From: Viscum album
Lineage: Eukaryota; Streptophyta; Magnoliopsida; Santalales; Viscaceae
DNA length: 64,000 nt
Assembly (NCBI GenBank): GCA_963277665.1
Contig: OY728166.1
Span: 545,349,219-545,413,218 of the forward strand
Direction: 5' to 3'
The position numbers and the translations under genes were made by a program. Shown here one piece after another: positions 1 to 13,800 of the stretch. Each line of letters opens with the position of its first letter. Positions within the stretch are counted from its first letter, which is position 1. The notes under the pieces are model-generated. The model was not told where the DNA came from and made no database searches. It saw only the letters and a program-made list of their open reading frames with translations.

Positions 1-1026
1 TATTTTCATCCAATAAAACCATAGTTTACTTACTGAAGACATAATTTATTTCCGATTTTGTTTTTAATTTCAATTCAAAAAAGCGGTTAAATTTCATTTA
101 AATGAAAAAATCGATTTTTAACTACTATGCAGAGTTTTCACTATTCATAAAAAATTGAACATTTTGAAAAAAATTCCATAAATTCACCCAAAAATAATTT
201 TTATATTCAAAATTAAAAAATGATGTCTATTTTAAATTATTCAAAAAATATATTTTTCATTAATTAATTTAAAATTCATTTTTGGTGTCAAAACTAGAAA
301 ACTTGTTTTTATGAAATAATAACTACAACAAGATTGACACATGTTTATGTCAAATTTAAAAGTGAAATTACTTTTAATGACAAACATTGGATTAAATATT
401 AAAAATATAATTTAATTACACTTTAAAACCTTTTAATAAGCTAATATAAAAATATAAATAAATCTATGAAAAGACATTTTTGACTTAAAATGCAGTATTT
501 TTCAATATTCATTTAAAAAATTACTTTATCAGAAAAATAAAAAAAATTTACCAAATATAAATTCTGATATCCTACTTATAAAGAAGAATTATATTTTTTT
601 AAATGGAATATATAAAAGTGAAAAAAATAAATTAATAATGGGTTCTTCCTCAAAAGGAGGTAAAATGACCTATATAAAAATATTAGAGTTTTTCAGGCTT
701 AAAATTGGATTCATTATTATTTTAATCATCTAAAACTCAATGGATAAAAGTAAAAAAAATAAAATATTTTATCATATTGTAGTTAGTTATGTTCATTGCT
801 TTTAATATAATGGATAGGAGTTAACTACAATTTAAAATAATAATAATATTATATTATTTTTCTGTATAACACAATGTTGTGTTCAACGTAGAATCTCAAA
901 AAAATGTTGTTGCGTGTTGTGTATGCTATTATACATAGCATCACCTTTAATTTAAAATAAATTTTTAATTAAATAATATTAATAAATATTAAATTTTCAT
1001 ATTCTTTATTTACCTGGAATGTTACA
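1..1026 (-). mobile_element. Element B, downstream (3') LTR, partial, minus strand
   Basis: This is the start (U3 side) of a minus-strand LTR that continues beyond the left edge. Read on the minus strand it opens with TGTAACATTCCAGGTAA at 1,026. The same kilobase recurs in the same order at 6,828-7,860; shared blocks include the Tact-gaTGACATAA-like stretch near position 35 and near 6,860, and the TTACCTGGAATGTTAC stretch near 1,015 and near 7,845. A purine tract lies immediately upstream on the minus strand, which marks it as the 3' LTR. The copies are visibly diverged, so the element is old. The identity as an LTR rests on the direct repeat plus purine tract and is fairly secure. Confidence 0.7.
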
Positions 1027-1027
1027 T

Positions 1028-1046
1028 CCATATCCCCTTTTGGAAA
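1028..1046 (-). other. Polypurine tract of element B
   Basis: The minus strand reads CCAAAAGGGGATATGGA directly before the LTR start TGTAACATTCC. It is preceded by GAGGACGCAATTTCC, the kind of sequence found at the end of plant chromovirus pol genes (GAGGACGAA-TTTC before an AAAGGGGG tract). The polypurine tract primes plus-strand DNA synthesis during reverse transcription. This supports both the orientation and a chromovirus ancestry for B. Confidence 0.65.
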
Positions 1047-2195
1047 TTGCGTCCTCACAATTTTAAAATTGGGATAAAAAACATAATTCAATGACCCACA
1101 TCAGAAAAAAGAGTCAATAAAACAATCAATTTAAAATAATGAAGAGGTAGTAAAAAAGTCACCTGAGAAACACATAATTGGATTCCATGTTGGGAAACAT
1201 TTATAAGGAAGAGAAACTATGTTTCATGTTCTGATACAGAGTGATAGAAAAATGATTAGGTGAAAGTTATAAATCTGGATACCACGAAACTATGATGGGT
1301 TAAATGGTCATTGATTCCCTAGTAGAAAAAGTAAAAATACAATGTTATTGTTTTAATTTTCTTTTCATAAAGATGAGGAATTTATTTATGATCTTCACTA
1401 TGAATATAAGTAAACATACTTACTTGTCATGTCGACATTCATCCATTGCAAAATTTCTACCACAAACTAATCTTTTCTAAAAAAGATGAGTATTCAAGAT
1501 GACTTGGTCACATCAAATGCTCTAGAATCAACTTCTAGATAATCACATAATACAAAAGAATGAACCATATATTTCCCAAGTCTTTAGAAATAAACCAAAA
1601 CCAAAATGGATAGTACGAGATCAGATAATCCCCAAAAGGATAATCCTTTATATATGAAATACGATTGTTAATCTCCAGAATTCATCAAACAAAACCAAAA
1701 CATCAACAAAGACCATTCAATAAATAATTCTGTTTAAAATACATCAATATAATCCAAAATAAGATTGATCCCCAAAACTCAGAATAACGTAATGACATAG
1801 TCTTCCAAATCTAATCATAAAATTTATCTCAAAATAACATCAATAACTCTAAAATGATCATACTAGAGTGTAATCAACCTTATCACATTTTCTCCAGGAT
1901 AGGTAAATAATTTATATAAATAAAGATAAATAATTATAGGATAATAATAAAAACATATATTTTTCCAAAAATAATATTTTAACCATTACTCCATAAATGA
2001 AATCCCATAGTATTATATTATTCTTAGGCATTATAGTATTCCCAAAAAAGAAATCATCTCCCAAAATAACCTTTATCACTTAATCACCGAATCATTTTCC
2101 TATACTAAGGATATCCAATTGATTTAAAATAATTTACAAAAATCAACTTCTTCTTTATCCATACAATCATTTAGATAAAAACATATAGTTAGATG

Positions 2196-2330
2196 AATGA
2201 GGGACTTCACGTAGGACAGTGGTAGGTGATGCACCCTTTTTTCCCTTCGGTTATGGGTTTGATTCCTGTAGACTTTTCAGATGTGACTGGTTGTCACCCA
2301 TCCTATAGGTTGTCCTTTTTCAATAAATTA
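2196..2330 (+). mobile_element. SINE-like tRNA-derived element
   Basis: A short block stands out from its A+T-rich surroundings. It has a perfect RNA polymerase III B-box-like sequence GGTTTGATTCC (2,256-2,266), an A-box-like TGGTAGGTGA (2,220-2,229) about 27 bp upstream, and a T-rich tail with a TTTTT run near 2,317. Imperfect flanking repeats (TTAGATGAAT near 2,189 and TTAGATAAAT near 2,356) could be target-site duplications. The layout resembles plant tRNA-derived SINEs. I cannot assign it to a named family, and it could also be a decayed tRNA-like fragment. Confidence 0.5.
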
Positions 2331-3027
2331 TATATTTTTATAAAATTACAAAAAATTAGATAAATTCTTCATAAATAACCATAACAAATTTTTACCACAA
2401 TTGTTATCTTATACTACTCATTTTCATCTAAAAAAGTGATATCATGTTATTGCCTCAAATTCAAGGATCATATAAACTCAAATGGTTCATTATAACTATA
2501 TCCACAAAATAAAAGATAATTTTTCCTTGAATAACATTTTCACAAACCAAAATTCAGGGTTACACATACTATAAAACATCTTCCAATGTAATCTCATCAT
2601 CAAAAGAGCCTTAATAATTTTAAGCATTTCATCATCCTAAAATCTATAATAACTCTTGAATCCTATATATATAGACCTCTTACCCATTCAACATTATTAA
2701 TGATACATTAACCATTATTTTATAACTTATTCCGTAATACAACATTAATAAATACAAAACCATGAATCATATCCTACTATTATATAATGTCAAAACACCA
2801 ACTAAGAAATAATCCATACATTTCATTGGTCATTGTCAGTTTTCTCACCCTCAATTATATTTTCATTAGGTATTAGAAAACATATATTTTTATGTTTTTA
2901 TTGATCCCATTACTGAACTTTACTCACAGGACATCTATTAATATAATTAAAATGAACACCACATTAAAAACATTCAATTGAACCCTCAGAATGAAATTAT
3001 TTCCCTATCTTGGAGTCACATGGATGC

Positions 3028-3155
3028 TTCATTTTTTCCATGGAATGTTCTTCTTTTATGAAATTCATTACTACATATATACTATCTATCTGAACCATTG
3101 AAGCTTTTAACTAGGTGTTTCGTTCCACACCTTTGACACATATGTTTTTGAATAT
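3028..3155 (-). pseudogene. gag zinc-knuckle remnant in element B
   Basis: In one minus-strand frame the translation reads KHMCQRCGTKHLVKS, then after a stop codon YICSNEFHKRRTFHG. The first part matches the C-x2-C-x3-H motif that precedes the CCHC knuckle in plant chromovirus Gag proteins. The second matches a decayed CCHC knuckle (C-x2-C-x4-H-x4-C) in which the second and last cysteines are gone. Gag zinc knuckles bind and package element RNA. It lies about 450 nt after the primer-binding site, which is too close for a full capsid domain, so the front of gag has been deleted. The fragment is short and the assignment is an inference from pattern and position. Confidence 0.45.
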
Positions 3156-3601
3156 TCTTAGCTTTATGATTTTTACCTAAACATCCATTAGGATTTTCTT
3201 TCTCACATATATGATGACTTATAAAAATAACCAATGTTAAAGGGGTCAATCATGACTCTAGATAGTTATTTATGAATAACCACAATATTTCTCATTATAG
3301 ATCCCATTTCATTTAGTTACTTATTCAAAAAAATGTCATTGTTTTCATCACATCCATTGTTACTTGGGTCCATGCTAGATCCATCCAGTTACTAAAACCA
3401 AAGAGGTTAGTGTTATTATTTCAGTAGAATCATCAAACACAATCATATGTGGAGGTTAAACACTAATATATACTTATTAATGTTATCTTATACTAATTTG
3501 ATTAATATAAAATAACAATGACTATTTCTAATATGCTAACTATTATAGTTATGTCACCTTTGATTAAATAAAACCCTAACCTCTAAAGTTATCTAAATCG
3601 A

Positions 3602-3613
3602 CCACTGATACCA
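3602..3613 (-). other. Primer-binding site of element B (initiator tRNA-Met type)
   Basis: The minus strand reads TGGTATCAGTGG. It matches the first nine bases of the usual plant retrotransposon site complementary to initiator tRNA-Met (TGGTATCAGAGC). It directly follows an LTR end reading GGGGCCTTATATT, which closely resembles the LTR ends of element A (GGGTCACTATAGT). Confidence 0.7.
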
Positions 3614-5065
3614 AATATAAGGCCCCAACCTTAAATATTATATAATATTGAATTGTGTTAATAATTAACATGTAATATCTTTTCAGTTTTAGATATTTAT
3701 AGTTTTAGGTTATAAAATATACATATCTATTTGAATATTACATATAGGCACTTCTACACAACATCAATATTTTTTATAAAATAAAAACTCTAAAAAGAAA
3801 ATAAACATATTTAGTTACAAGTTTTAATCATATTAACAATTCATTGATCCCATCCTTGACCACATTATATTGTATGTCTTATGAAAAACATTTCAAAAAC
3901 TTCGAACGAGCAGAAAAAGATCAGTATGGGATACACAAAGAAGGACAACAGTTAGTTATTAAAAAATACAAGTAAAATATGAATACATTATCATAAGTAA
4001 TACTTTTAATATTTTTGAAGTATTATGTACTCTTCATAGAATAAAATCTCATTTCTCACTATTTTGTAAACAATATATTACAATTAAATCACTAGAAATC
4101 ACACATAACATATAAAAGTAACTTGAGATATAAGAATACATAAATGGAATAAAAAAAACGGTTGACTTCCACACATATCACTAAATAGAATAACCATATG
4201 GCCGATTTCCATACCCAATACATTGGAGGTTATTACTTAACCACTCTCCTTTGATTTTTTTAATTGAACTACCTGCCATTTTTTTATCACACAACCACCT
4301 GTCAATTGTCCAAGTAACATTACATAATCATAACACATAAATTTTTTCAAATATCAAAATTTCAGTAATAACATTTAATTGGAAATCACAAGATATCATT
4401 TTAAGATATTGAAATACTCAATCCATTTAAAAAACCATTTTCAATACCAAAACACAAAAAACATAATAAGGGGTTCCTTTTTCGTTTTAAAAACATTTAG
4501 TCTTATAGAGGAATCCAAGTAATGATTACGACGATGGAGATGTCACTGTCACCCTATACAATAAAAACACATTCATTTTACCATTTAGTAAAATGATTCA
4601 CCGAAAAAAGATTCCATTTTAATGAAAATAAAACTCAAAGAGGTTTATTATACAATATATAAAAGTAGGAGTTGTATATTATCAAAGCATGCCTCAATGA
4701 AAGGAGAAAGAGACAAAGTCCCTTAGCTCGTGTCTGACATGAATCATTCATTCATTAATTTCATGAATAACGAACATAAGTTAATTTAAAGTTTCATTAG
4801 AAACATTTTCATGTATATTATTCCATTTATATAACTTATTACCTTTCTGTAACAATTAGTTAATTATTTGAGTTCATATTGGATATTTTGTCGATGTTCA
4901 AAAACTGGAGTAAAAAAAATGACCATGTTATAATAAAAAATTGTCTAGGTTTTTAATATTACATTATCTCTGAATTATTTGAATGATTTAGATATCATAT
5001 ATATCATATATATAGAGTATATGTGTATTTATAATATTCCATATCATTTGTATATAAGAAATGAA

Positions 5066-5484
5066 ATTCACCATTTAGGGAGAGGTAATTCGTACATTTT
5101 CATGACCAATACTTTCAATTTTTTTCATATTTATATGAATAAAAACTAAATGATACATAGAAATATTATAATTCCAGTAATATATAATTGTTTTAAATGT
5201 TACATAATTTAATTAATTCCATTTTTTATACGTTCCATGTCTTCAATGAAAGAGTCATATCACTTTTATTGGGCGGTAGTCTTCACTTCCTCAAATGAAA
5301 TTATTATATATATAAAACATGAAAATCCTAAAAGAATGTTCTAAAAGATAATTACATAAGAATAGAGATAAAATAAATACCATAAATACCATATATAATT
5401 AAATATCCAAAATAATGTCCACCATAAGATGTGGTAGGAGAAGATTGAACATTCATCGTTTCATGATGTAGTAGTTTTCCATGC
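5066..5484 (-). repeat. Triplicated leader motif in element B LTR
   Basis: Three minus-strand copies of a short motif lie at about 5,441-5,484, 5,267-5,300 and 5,066-5,110, spaced about 180-190 bp. The first includes ACTACTACATCATGAAACGA, matching element A's ACTACCGCTTCACAAAACGA at about 22,362. The second includes GTGAAGACTACCGCCCAATA. All lie downstream of the TATA box and would be in the transcribed R-U5 leader. Confidence 0.5.
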
Positions 5485-5830
5485 AGAGAAACAATATTTT
5501 TAATACCCATTTGATACATGTTTGTGTTAGTGTAGTTCAAATAATTATCATATAAAAAACCTAGAATATTAACGATACATGTGTTTTTATATAAATAAAT
5601 ATAATAAGAGAAAAGTTATTAGATAAGGAAAATAAAAAAATGTAATTCAGAGAAGGCGTTACCTTCAAATCAGTTATCTTCTTTTGATTTTATCCAAAGG
5701 GCACTCTTGAATATCCTTCTGCCTAGAGTAAAGATTATAGGAGTAATGGAGGTATATTTTTATCTTATTTGGGAATATTTTGGACGATCCAAGAGGCTTG
5801 AGAGGTGGGTGTAATGGATTAGAGGTGGTG

Positions 5831-5844
5831 TCCTTTTATAATAG
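5831..5844 (-). promoter_or_regulatory. TATA box of element B LTR
   Basis: The minus strand reads TATTATAAAAGGA, followed by a pyrimidine-rich ACCACCTCTAATCC stretch. The same arrangement (TATAAAAAGG followed by CTCCTCTTCTCCC) occurs in the LTRs of element A. The distance to the first downstream leader motif (about 375 nt) also matches element A (about 360 nt). Confidence 0.5.
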
Positions 5845-7860
5845 GGAGGATTTCTCTTTATGGAATGTTTGAATGTATTATTTTATTATAAAATGATTTC
5901 TATTTTTAAATAGTCCAAAACCCATTAAATTAGAATATAAGAAGAATAGATGTGTAAATAAAATCATCCAATAATAATTTGATAGTGTTTGGATATTTTT
6001 TAATACTTATCTTCTTTATTTAACAATCTTTTAACTTATTTAACATTTATCATGTCTTCTTGTATATTCATACTAGATGGTTAATATATTTACAATACTA
6101 TAAAAATATACAAAAATTGATGATTAATGACATTTGTAACATCATATATATCATTTGGGAGAATCTTAGATTTTCTAGACTCTTTTATCATTTAATAAAA
6201 TATTATTTTATTTGAAAACTCATTTATGTCCATTTTACACTATTCATATCAAAACTTTTTAAAAATACCTAAACACTTGATCAATTAAAAAACCTGATTA
6301 TTTAAAAAACAAATTTCATAATCATCCAGAAAATTAGTGGATTCCATAAAATTTTTCAAAAGAAATTTATTTTAATATTCATAATCTCATTTATTTAAAA
6401 CATACATTAATGAGGTAATCATTAAATCACCATTGTGTAATATATAAATTTACATATTTAATTTAAATAAATTATAAAAAAAATATAATGATGTAGGAAT
6501 ATTTTTTATTTTTATAATGTCTATTTTTAATCTAATATATCAATTATATAACCCCACATTAAAACTATTTTAGAAAAACACTATATGTTTATGATATTTT
6601 TATTTCTACATTAAATAAAAAGCTATTAATGTAATTTCATAACCAAGTGTTTTCAAAAGCCCAAAGGATCAACCCAAGGATTTTATTGGTTGTACATGAG
6701 TCATAAAATAATGCTGGAACATGTTTTAAGGAAATTTTATATTATTATAATATTATTTTTACATTGAATTATCTTATTTATTTTTAACTATGATAAATAG
6801 AAATCAAAAGATACCATTCACCAAAAATTATTTTCATCATATTGAACCCAATTTTACTTACTGATGACATAAATGTTTGTAAGATTTTTAAAATTCAATT
6901 CATAGAAGCAGTACAATTTCATTTAAATGAAAATGTCGGTTTTTTTACTACTAATAAGTTTTTTTCATTATTCATCGAAAAAATGAATGTTTTCAGAAAA
7001 ATACCAAAAATAACCCCAAATATTATTTTGATATTCCGAATTAAAAAATTATTACTATTTTACCAAATTCAAAATATCAAAGTTTCATTAACTAATTTAA
7101 AAATAGTTTCTATTCGCAAAACTAAAAATCGTGTTTTTAAGAAGTAAAAACTACAAAAATATTGACATGTATTTATGTCCAATTTCAATGTGAAATTACT
7201 TCTAATGGACATCATTAGATTAAATAGTATAAATATAATATAATTATACTTTAAAACCAATTAAAAAGATAATCTATCCATATAAATAAGTCATAAGAAC
7301 ATACAATTTTGACTAAAAATGCAATATTTTTCTCTATTCATAAAAAATGAACATTATTAGAAAAATACTAAAAATTTTACCAAAGTGAATTTTGATTTCA
7401 TGAATCAAAATAATAAGTTTATTTTTTCATATGGAATATATAAAAGTGATGAAAAATATATTTAAAAAGTGGTGTCCATTAAAAGGTGGTAAAATAACTT
7501 TTTAAAAATATTGGATTTTTCATTCTTAAAATTGGATGCATTATTATTTTAAGCCTCTAAAACTTATTAGATCAAATTAAAAACATTTAACAAAAAATTT
7601 AAATCATATTGTAGTTAGTTCTTTTTATTCCCTCCAATATAATGGCTAGGAGTTAAAATACCATTTTAAATTATAGTATTATTATATTATTTTTTAGTAT
7701 AACTCAATGTTGTGCGCGACATAAGATTTCAAATAATCCCATTGTTGGGTGTTGAGTACTCAATCATGAATATCATATATTTAAAGTAAAATTAATATTT
7801 AATTCACAGATATTAAAAAATATGATAATATCATATTGTTTTATTACCTGGAATGTTACG

Positions 7861-10800
7861 AAAATAATTCAATAAAGGATGGAAGAAACATGAATGATAT
7901 GGTATATAAGGATAAGGATTACCATATTCATTTTGTTGCTTCTAGTGGTAAATGAAATAAAGGACAAATGATGGGGATATCTTGATCTGTAGGTTTAAAG
8001 GGAGGAGAGAACCACACATAGAGGCATGATGATCCCTCCATCAAATAAAAGGATATGAAGGAAGGCTTCAAATATAAAATCATTATGGGTTGAAGGGTTA
8101 TTTTACCTAGACATAACAAGTAGAATGGTTTGGATGCATGGTTTTCCAAAATATGCAACAAAAATTTTCTATGTCAAATAAAAAGGATACCCCACATGGT
8201 TATGCTACCTGAATTCTCTAATTGTGGGTAAATAATAAAAATATCCTCATTAAAAATCCTACAATAAGTCACATGGCCATGTGGCACATTCTTCTTAGCC
8301 TGAAAAAACTGTGCAGTAAATATTGCCCCATGGATTATGATACATTATTTTCTCTTGGGACAATATAATTTTAGACCAAATGCGTGCCCCTGATATTTCC
8401 ATCATCATTATTGGTTTTAGGAGTTTGACAACCATAAAACCCAATGAAACACCTTAAGACCCCTCTAGCCTTTAACTAAATCCGTGATCAACAAATTTTT
8501 GTGTTCAAACTCTTGGAATTCTTTTCCGAATCTTGGTTTACAAAATAGACCACCCAGTAAATGGAAAAATTAAAAATCTGATATTATTTTATCTTGTTTA
8601 AAAAAATGGGACACTACATATTTGATGGAAAGTAGGGGTGTGGCATGAAGCTCATCTATGAAATTATTTATTGTTTAGTTTACAATAATTCATTTTTGAG
8701 TTTTGTGTTAATGAAATTCACAATGATTTTCCAAACACATTAGGAAAATAATACCACATTTTCAATTGTGGTTAATTTATATTCTAGATGACATCCTTAG
8801 GAAATTAAGGATCCTCAATATTCTATTATCCCAAATAATTACTAACATCATCCTTTTATTCCTCTATTCTATCCCTAATTTAGAATAAATTCCATCAATA
8901 TCATTTTTAGGAGTTATCTTTTCAGAACACAAACGTATATTTGGTATATAACTAAAATGTTATCCAAATTGATTTGAAAATGAAATATAAGGTAACTTAT
9001 CTACCATTTATTAGTAAATAATAAATATTTCATGATTTTTAGTCCCATTTTTTACATATGTTTCAGTCAAATTATTTGAATTATCAATGTAAACACCAAT
9101 AATAGTGCCAAACATGTATATTTGTAATATTTTTAGTGGTAGAATCCTAGACCCCATGGATATGTATAGGGTAATTTAGCTTATTCCAAAGTTTTTTCTA
9201 CATTTATATCATTATTTTCATATGATTAATTCCTTACTACGTCAAAATATGGTGTAAATCTGAATGATATATCCTATTTTTGTTGATACATGAAACAATT
9301 TAATAATAAAACAATCTGTAGAAAAATAATTCCAGTAAATAAGAATTGGAATAATGAATATCAGGTTTAGAAAATTAGTATGTATAAGTGTTGTTTTTTT
9401 GGTATTACCCCAAAATATCACATTTTATGCTAATAAAATTATTAGTTCTATAATATTACGTTCACTCATTCAACAAATAAAAATGTAATGGTATAATTAA
9501 GCTATTTATTCAATCATGGTTATCTATATGGTTTGTGGGAATAATAATAATATGAGGAGTATGTTCTTTATTTCATGTTTTTTGTGTTTACCATAGCCTC
9601 TATATAAAATATCATAATTGAGAAATATATATCCCAATATCTAGTTAATAGTTTGGGGTTGAACTCCTTGTTCTTTGACTAATAACTTATGTTCATCCAC
9701 TTGGTTATAATGATAGAAAATACATATATAATATTGGAAAAATTCAAATTCCGTAAAAGGTTTATTTAATAATACATATCCATGAAACATAAATAATATT
9801 ATATTTCCAACCATATATATTAAATATAAATAAATAAAAACCTACTTATATGGAGATTTATATATATTGTGATCGGTGATGCAACTCTCTTCAATTTATT
9901 GAAATATAATCTCTACTGTCTCCTTCGAAACTCTATGAAAATAGAATTTGATTTCAAGTGTCAAACTCAAAATGTGTCACCCAAATTTTATGCATCGATT
10001 CTTCTATTTCTATTTCACCTTATTCTCTATGATTATCCCCTATATATGGATTTAGTGCCATTGGAAACATAGAAACATAAATAGTGTGTCCATATATCTT
10101 TTACACCATCTCTCACTATGTTCTTAATTTATGGAACAATTTATAGACACAGGACGGGTAATTAATTTCATCATAACCTGTGGATATTAAACATATGTAA
10201 GGGTGATTTCATATGACCAGTAATGATAAAAATGAGAGATATCAACATTTAATCAGAATATGGGTATTAGAACTTGAGAATAATATTTTAAAACCCTACC
10301 CTCTATATTATAGATCATAAAAATGAATCCTTGGCTAAATCATTAATTTTAATAAGACATTGGCCAAAAAGGTATCAATGAACATGATACATGAAATTTT
10401 AAAATTGGAATAATACATTGATTTTGGTCATACATATATGTATATAAAACATTATATCAAGGACACCCACTATAACATTCCAAACATTTTAGGCTTCTGA
10501 TAATCACCCATGTAACGACTTCAGGATTGATATAAACTCTATTGTATCATGTTTTTTGGATTGTGAAAACCTCTAATGTAAACTATTTTCATGAATTTGT
10601 ATATCCTAGTGTGTTACCTATGACCTCATAAAACATTAATCATTACTAAATTAATTTGACGTAGATATGGGTGTCACCCTCATTAGCTATACCATGACAA
10701 TCATCCTTAGTTATAATATAACCACCATCCTTTATTATAACATAACCACCCTAACATAATGAAAACAATATATTTGTGTGGTAAAGGATTTTAGGATAAT

Positions 10801-13800
10801 CATGATATTAGATATCATTACATGAAATGAATTTTATATGAATTCTATTATTGAATATCCAACAGAAATGAAATGGGTTTTGAAAATATTTCCTGATTTA
10901 TTCGTAGAATAACCAATGACAAAATTGATAGGTTTAATTATAATATTTTCAACATAAAAATAAAAACAAATACAATTTAAAATTAATCTATATGTATATT
11001 ATATCCATAGTATTACATAATAAAAATAAATTTATGTGGTTATGGATTAATAAAAATTTAATCATAGATAAATAAATATTTTTCAGGAAAATATACTTAT
11101 CTTATGAAATAATATAGTTAAAATATATGTCTCCCAAATATTATGGAAAACATATTCATAAACATTATACCTAATAAATTATAATTTAAAATTTAAATTT
11201 TTGGATTTTCATGATTATGGAAAATTGTATCCATTGCATACTTGTTAAAACAGTGATTCAATTATCATTTTTTATAAAATGTCTAAATTAACTTGTTCAG
11301 TAAAAAATCATTAAGACCCCAATTAAATAATTTTTGGGAAAATTCAAAATAAAGTTTATCATTATTTTATCATTCATTATATATTGGTAAATTATTATTT
11401 TAAGCTTTTTTAGAAAAAATGGACATGAATTAATAAACAATGTTTGCCAAAGAGATAAAAAAATAGAGTTTTTTCATAACAAATTAACTTTGAATATTTG
11501 TTACTTATATAGGGGAAAATTCAATAAAAAATTATATATTCATGAAATGAATATTAGGGAATAAAATTAAATAGTTTTATTATATATATTTCATATGATT
11601 TCACCTATCAAAAACGTAGTTAATTAAATTCATGATAATCAATGATGTTGTAACATTAAACCCTCACATAGTTGTTGCATTTTGAATCATAATCCACATT
11701 TAATAAAATCTTTATATATATATATATTTTAATATCAATTATATCCATAATAATAATTTTATTTGAAATTTAGGTGTCGTATATATACCACAATAAAGAA
11801 TGATGTTGTGACAATGACATGTATCTCAACGAAATGTAAGTTAAAAGAAAATCTCCTAATAATTCATAATAAAAGAGATACATGAACAATGGGTGTGGAA
11901 TATTTACTTTGTCTCCATAGAATAAAATATTGAATTTAAATGCAATACCATATGTCTTTACTAACTTCAAATATGTTAAAATATCCTATATATTTAATAT
12001 ATTGTTATTATAAATATATAATATTACCATAATAATATGTGTAATTCCATATCTGATTTATTTATTTATTTTAATAAAATATTTAGGCATAGATACCCTT
12101 TATTAAAAAAATATGAAATAGTGGAGGAACATTCAAAACATAAAATCTAGCTACAATAAATGTATAAGCTAGTAAAAATCAAGAATCTTGAGACTGAGTG
12201 CACATGTAGTGGTGTGAGGCATGTCCACCCCATACATGAATATGTCATCCCCTGATACTTGTTTCTACCTAAAACCATGTTGCACCATCATCAACTAGTT
12301 TTCAACATAAAACAGTTCTATTTCATCCAATACTATATCTATACAATCATTATTTCACCTATCGTCATCACTATAATTTGAGGAATGAAGTAAAAATAAT
12401 TATAGATACTGAATTTTGAATAATAATTATTTCCCATTTGTTAGTAGTATTCTTGATCCATGGAAGAATAATAATGATTAGTTTTATCAAAATGATAAAT
12501 GTGAAAATTTAATGTTGGAATCATCATAGATGATGTTGAATAGGATCCCACATCTTCTTTTTAGAATTATCTGCATCACATGACCTAGCTCCTTCAGCAT
12601 GATTCCTTTGAACCAAATAAGAATCTTTAGTATCCTTGATCATAGAAGATTTTTTTTGTAAAATATTTTTCCTCTTGTAAATTCATATAAAATTGAATTT
12701 GGGGATAATTCAGTCCAATAACAGGTGTTTAGGGTGTTTTCAACCCTTATATTTCCATCCACCAATATGGGAGATGTTTTTAATTCATAACATGTAACCT
12801 CCCCACCAATTGTAGGAATTGAAACCAACTCTATCCTTCTAAGAGACATTGAATAACAATAAGGATTGGATGAAATAATTATTTCACATACTCTAGTATT
12901 TGGAAAAATCAGATTTCCACCCATCAACCAATTCATAGGATCTGAATTAGATTTGAGAGAAAAAGATACCTATGAATCATTTTAGACCAATTTTTTTTAA
13001 AATGAATCCTTAATGGATTAAATGGTCTTATGAGATATTATTTTACTAAGAGTATAAAAAAACTCAATACCTTATATGGGTATATATTTCATATGTAATT
13101 TAGTATTATATATGTGACAAATTTCTGTATTGGCTTTGATTGAGTTTCAAGCCTGCACCTTGGTGCTCACTTTTTAGTTTTGGGAAGAAATCTTGATTTC
13201 ATCCTAACATAATCAATAGTACACGTCATCTTGAGTATATATCTATTTAATAAACATGAATATCATTCGATATCACATATTCTTGGAATTCTATTAGGAT
13301 ATTAAGTAAAATAAATCAATGAACTAAACTCTAGTAAGATGTATTTGGGTTTCCTCATCTTTTTCAGGCAACTAAATAATTGGATTATCATTAAAAAAAG
13401 AGAATTAAAATATGTATCATTTTTTATAGATTTAATAATTATATTAATAGCTTCTTATTTATATAAAATAAGTTCAATTAGTGTATATGGTTGATGCTAA
13501 AGATTTTTAGTTTTTATACGTCCAATTTTAGAGCATATATTCAACATTTAGCAATTATACTCCCTCAATAGTATCATGGTATTTACCCTAATTTATAATT
13601 CCCTAGAAATCTATATCACTTTTCTTGCTTTGGAAATGATAAAATTAATTCTCTATTAAAATAAAGATATAATAGAGAAGATAATTTAAATATTTAGATC
13701 TCAACTGTCAAATAAAACATTGTGAATTATAAAACATGTTATTTTTTTCATTATCAATAATGATATTAATTTCAACATGATGTGTGGAGAGATCCACCTT

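Larger units (their letters stand above)
1047..3601 (-). mobile_element. Element B internal region (about 2.6 kb, deletion derivative)
   Basis: This lies between the purine tract at 1,028-1,046 and the primer-binding site at 3,602-3,613. It is far too short for a complete gag-pol, which takes about 5 kb in this lineage. The only coding trace I recognise is a gag zinc-knuckle remnant near 3,030-3,150. No reverse transcriptase, RNase H or integrase motifs were seen in either strand. A SINE-like insertion sits at about 2,196-2,330. The rest is A+T-rich sequence without recognisable content. Element B therefore appears non-autonomous. Confidence 0.55.
3616..7860 (-). mobile_element. Element B, upstream (5') LTR, about 4.25 kb, minus strand
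   Basis: On the minus strand it starts at 7,860 (GTAACATTCCAGGTAATA) and ends before the primer-binding site at 3,602-3,613. Its first kilobase repeats 1-1,026. Unlike that copy, it has no purine tract outside its start, as expected for the 5' LTR abutting flanking DNA. It carries a TATA-like promoter (5,831-5,844) and three downstream copies of the motif that is also triplicated in element A LTRs (5,066-5,484). Short ORFs within it, such as the one at 6,842-7,147, show no domain and are treated as chance. Confidence 0.65.

Noticed and set aside
10471..10530. LTR-start-like words TATAACATTCC (10,471) and TGTAACGACTTCAGG (10,514)
   Set aside because: No second copy, primer-binding site or convincing purine tract could be paired with either word.
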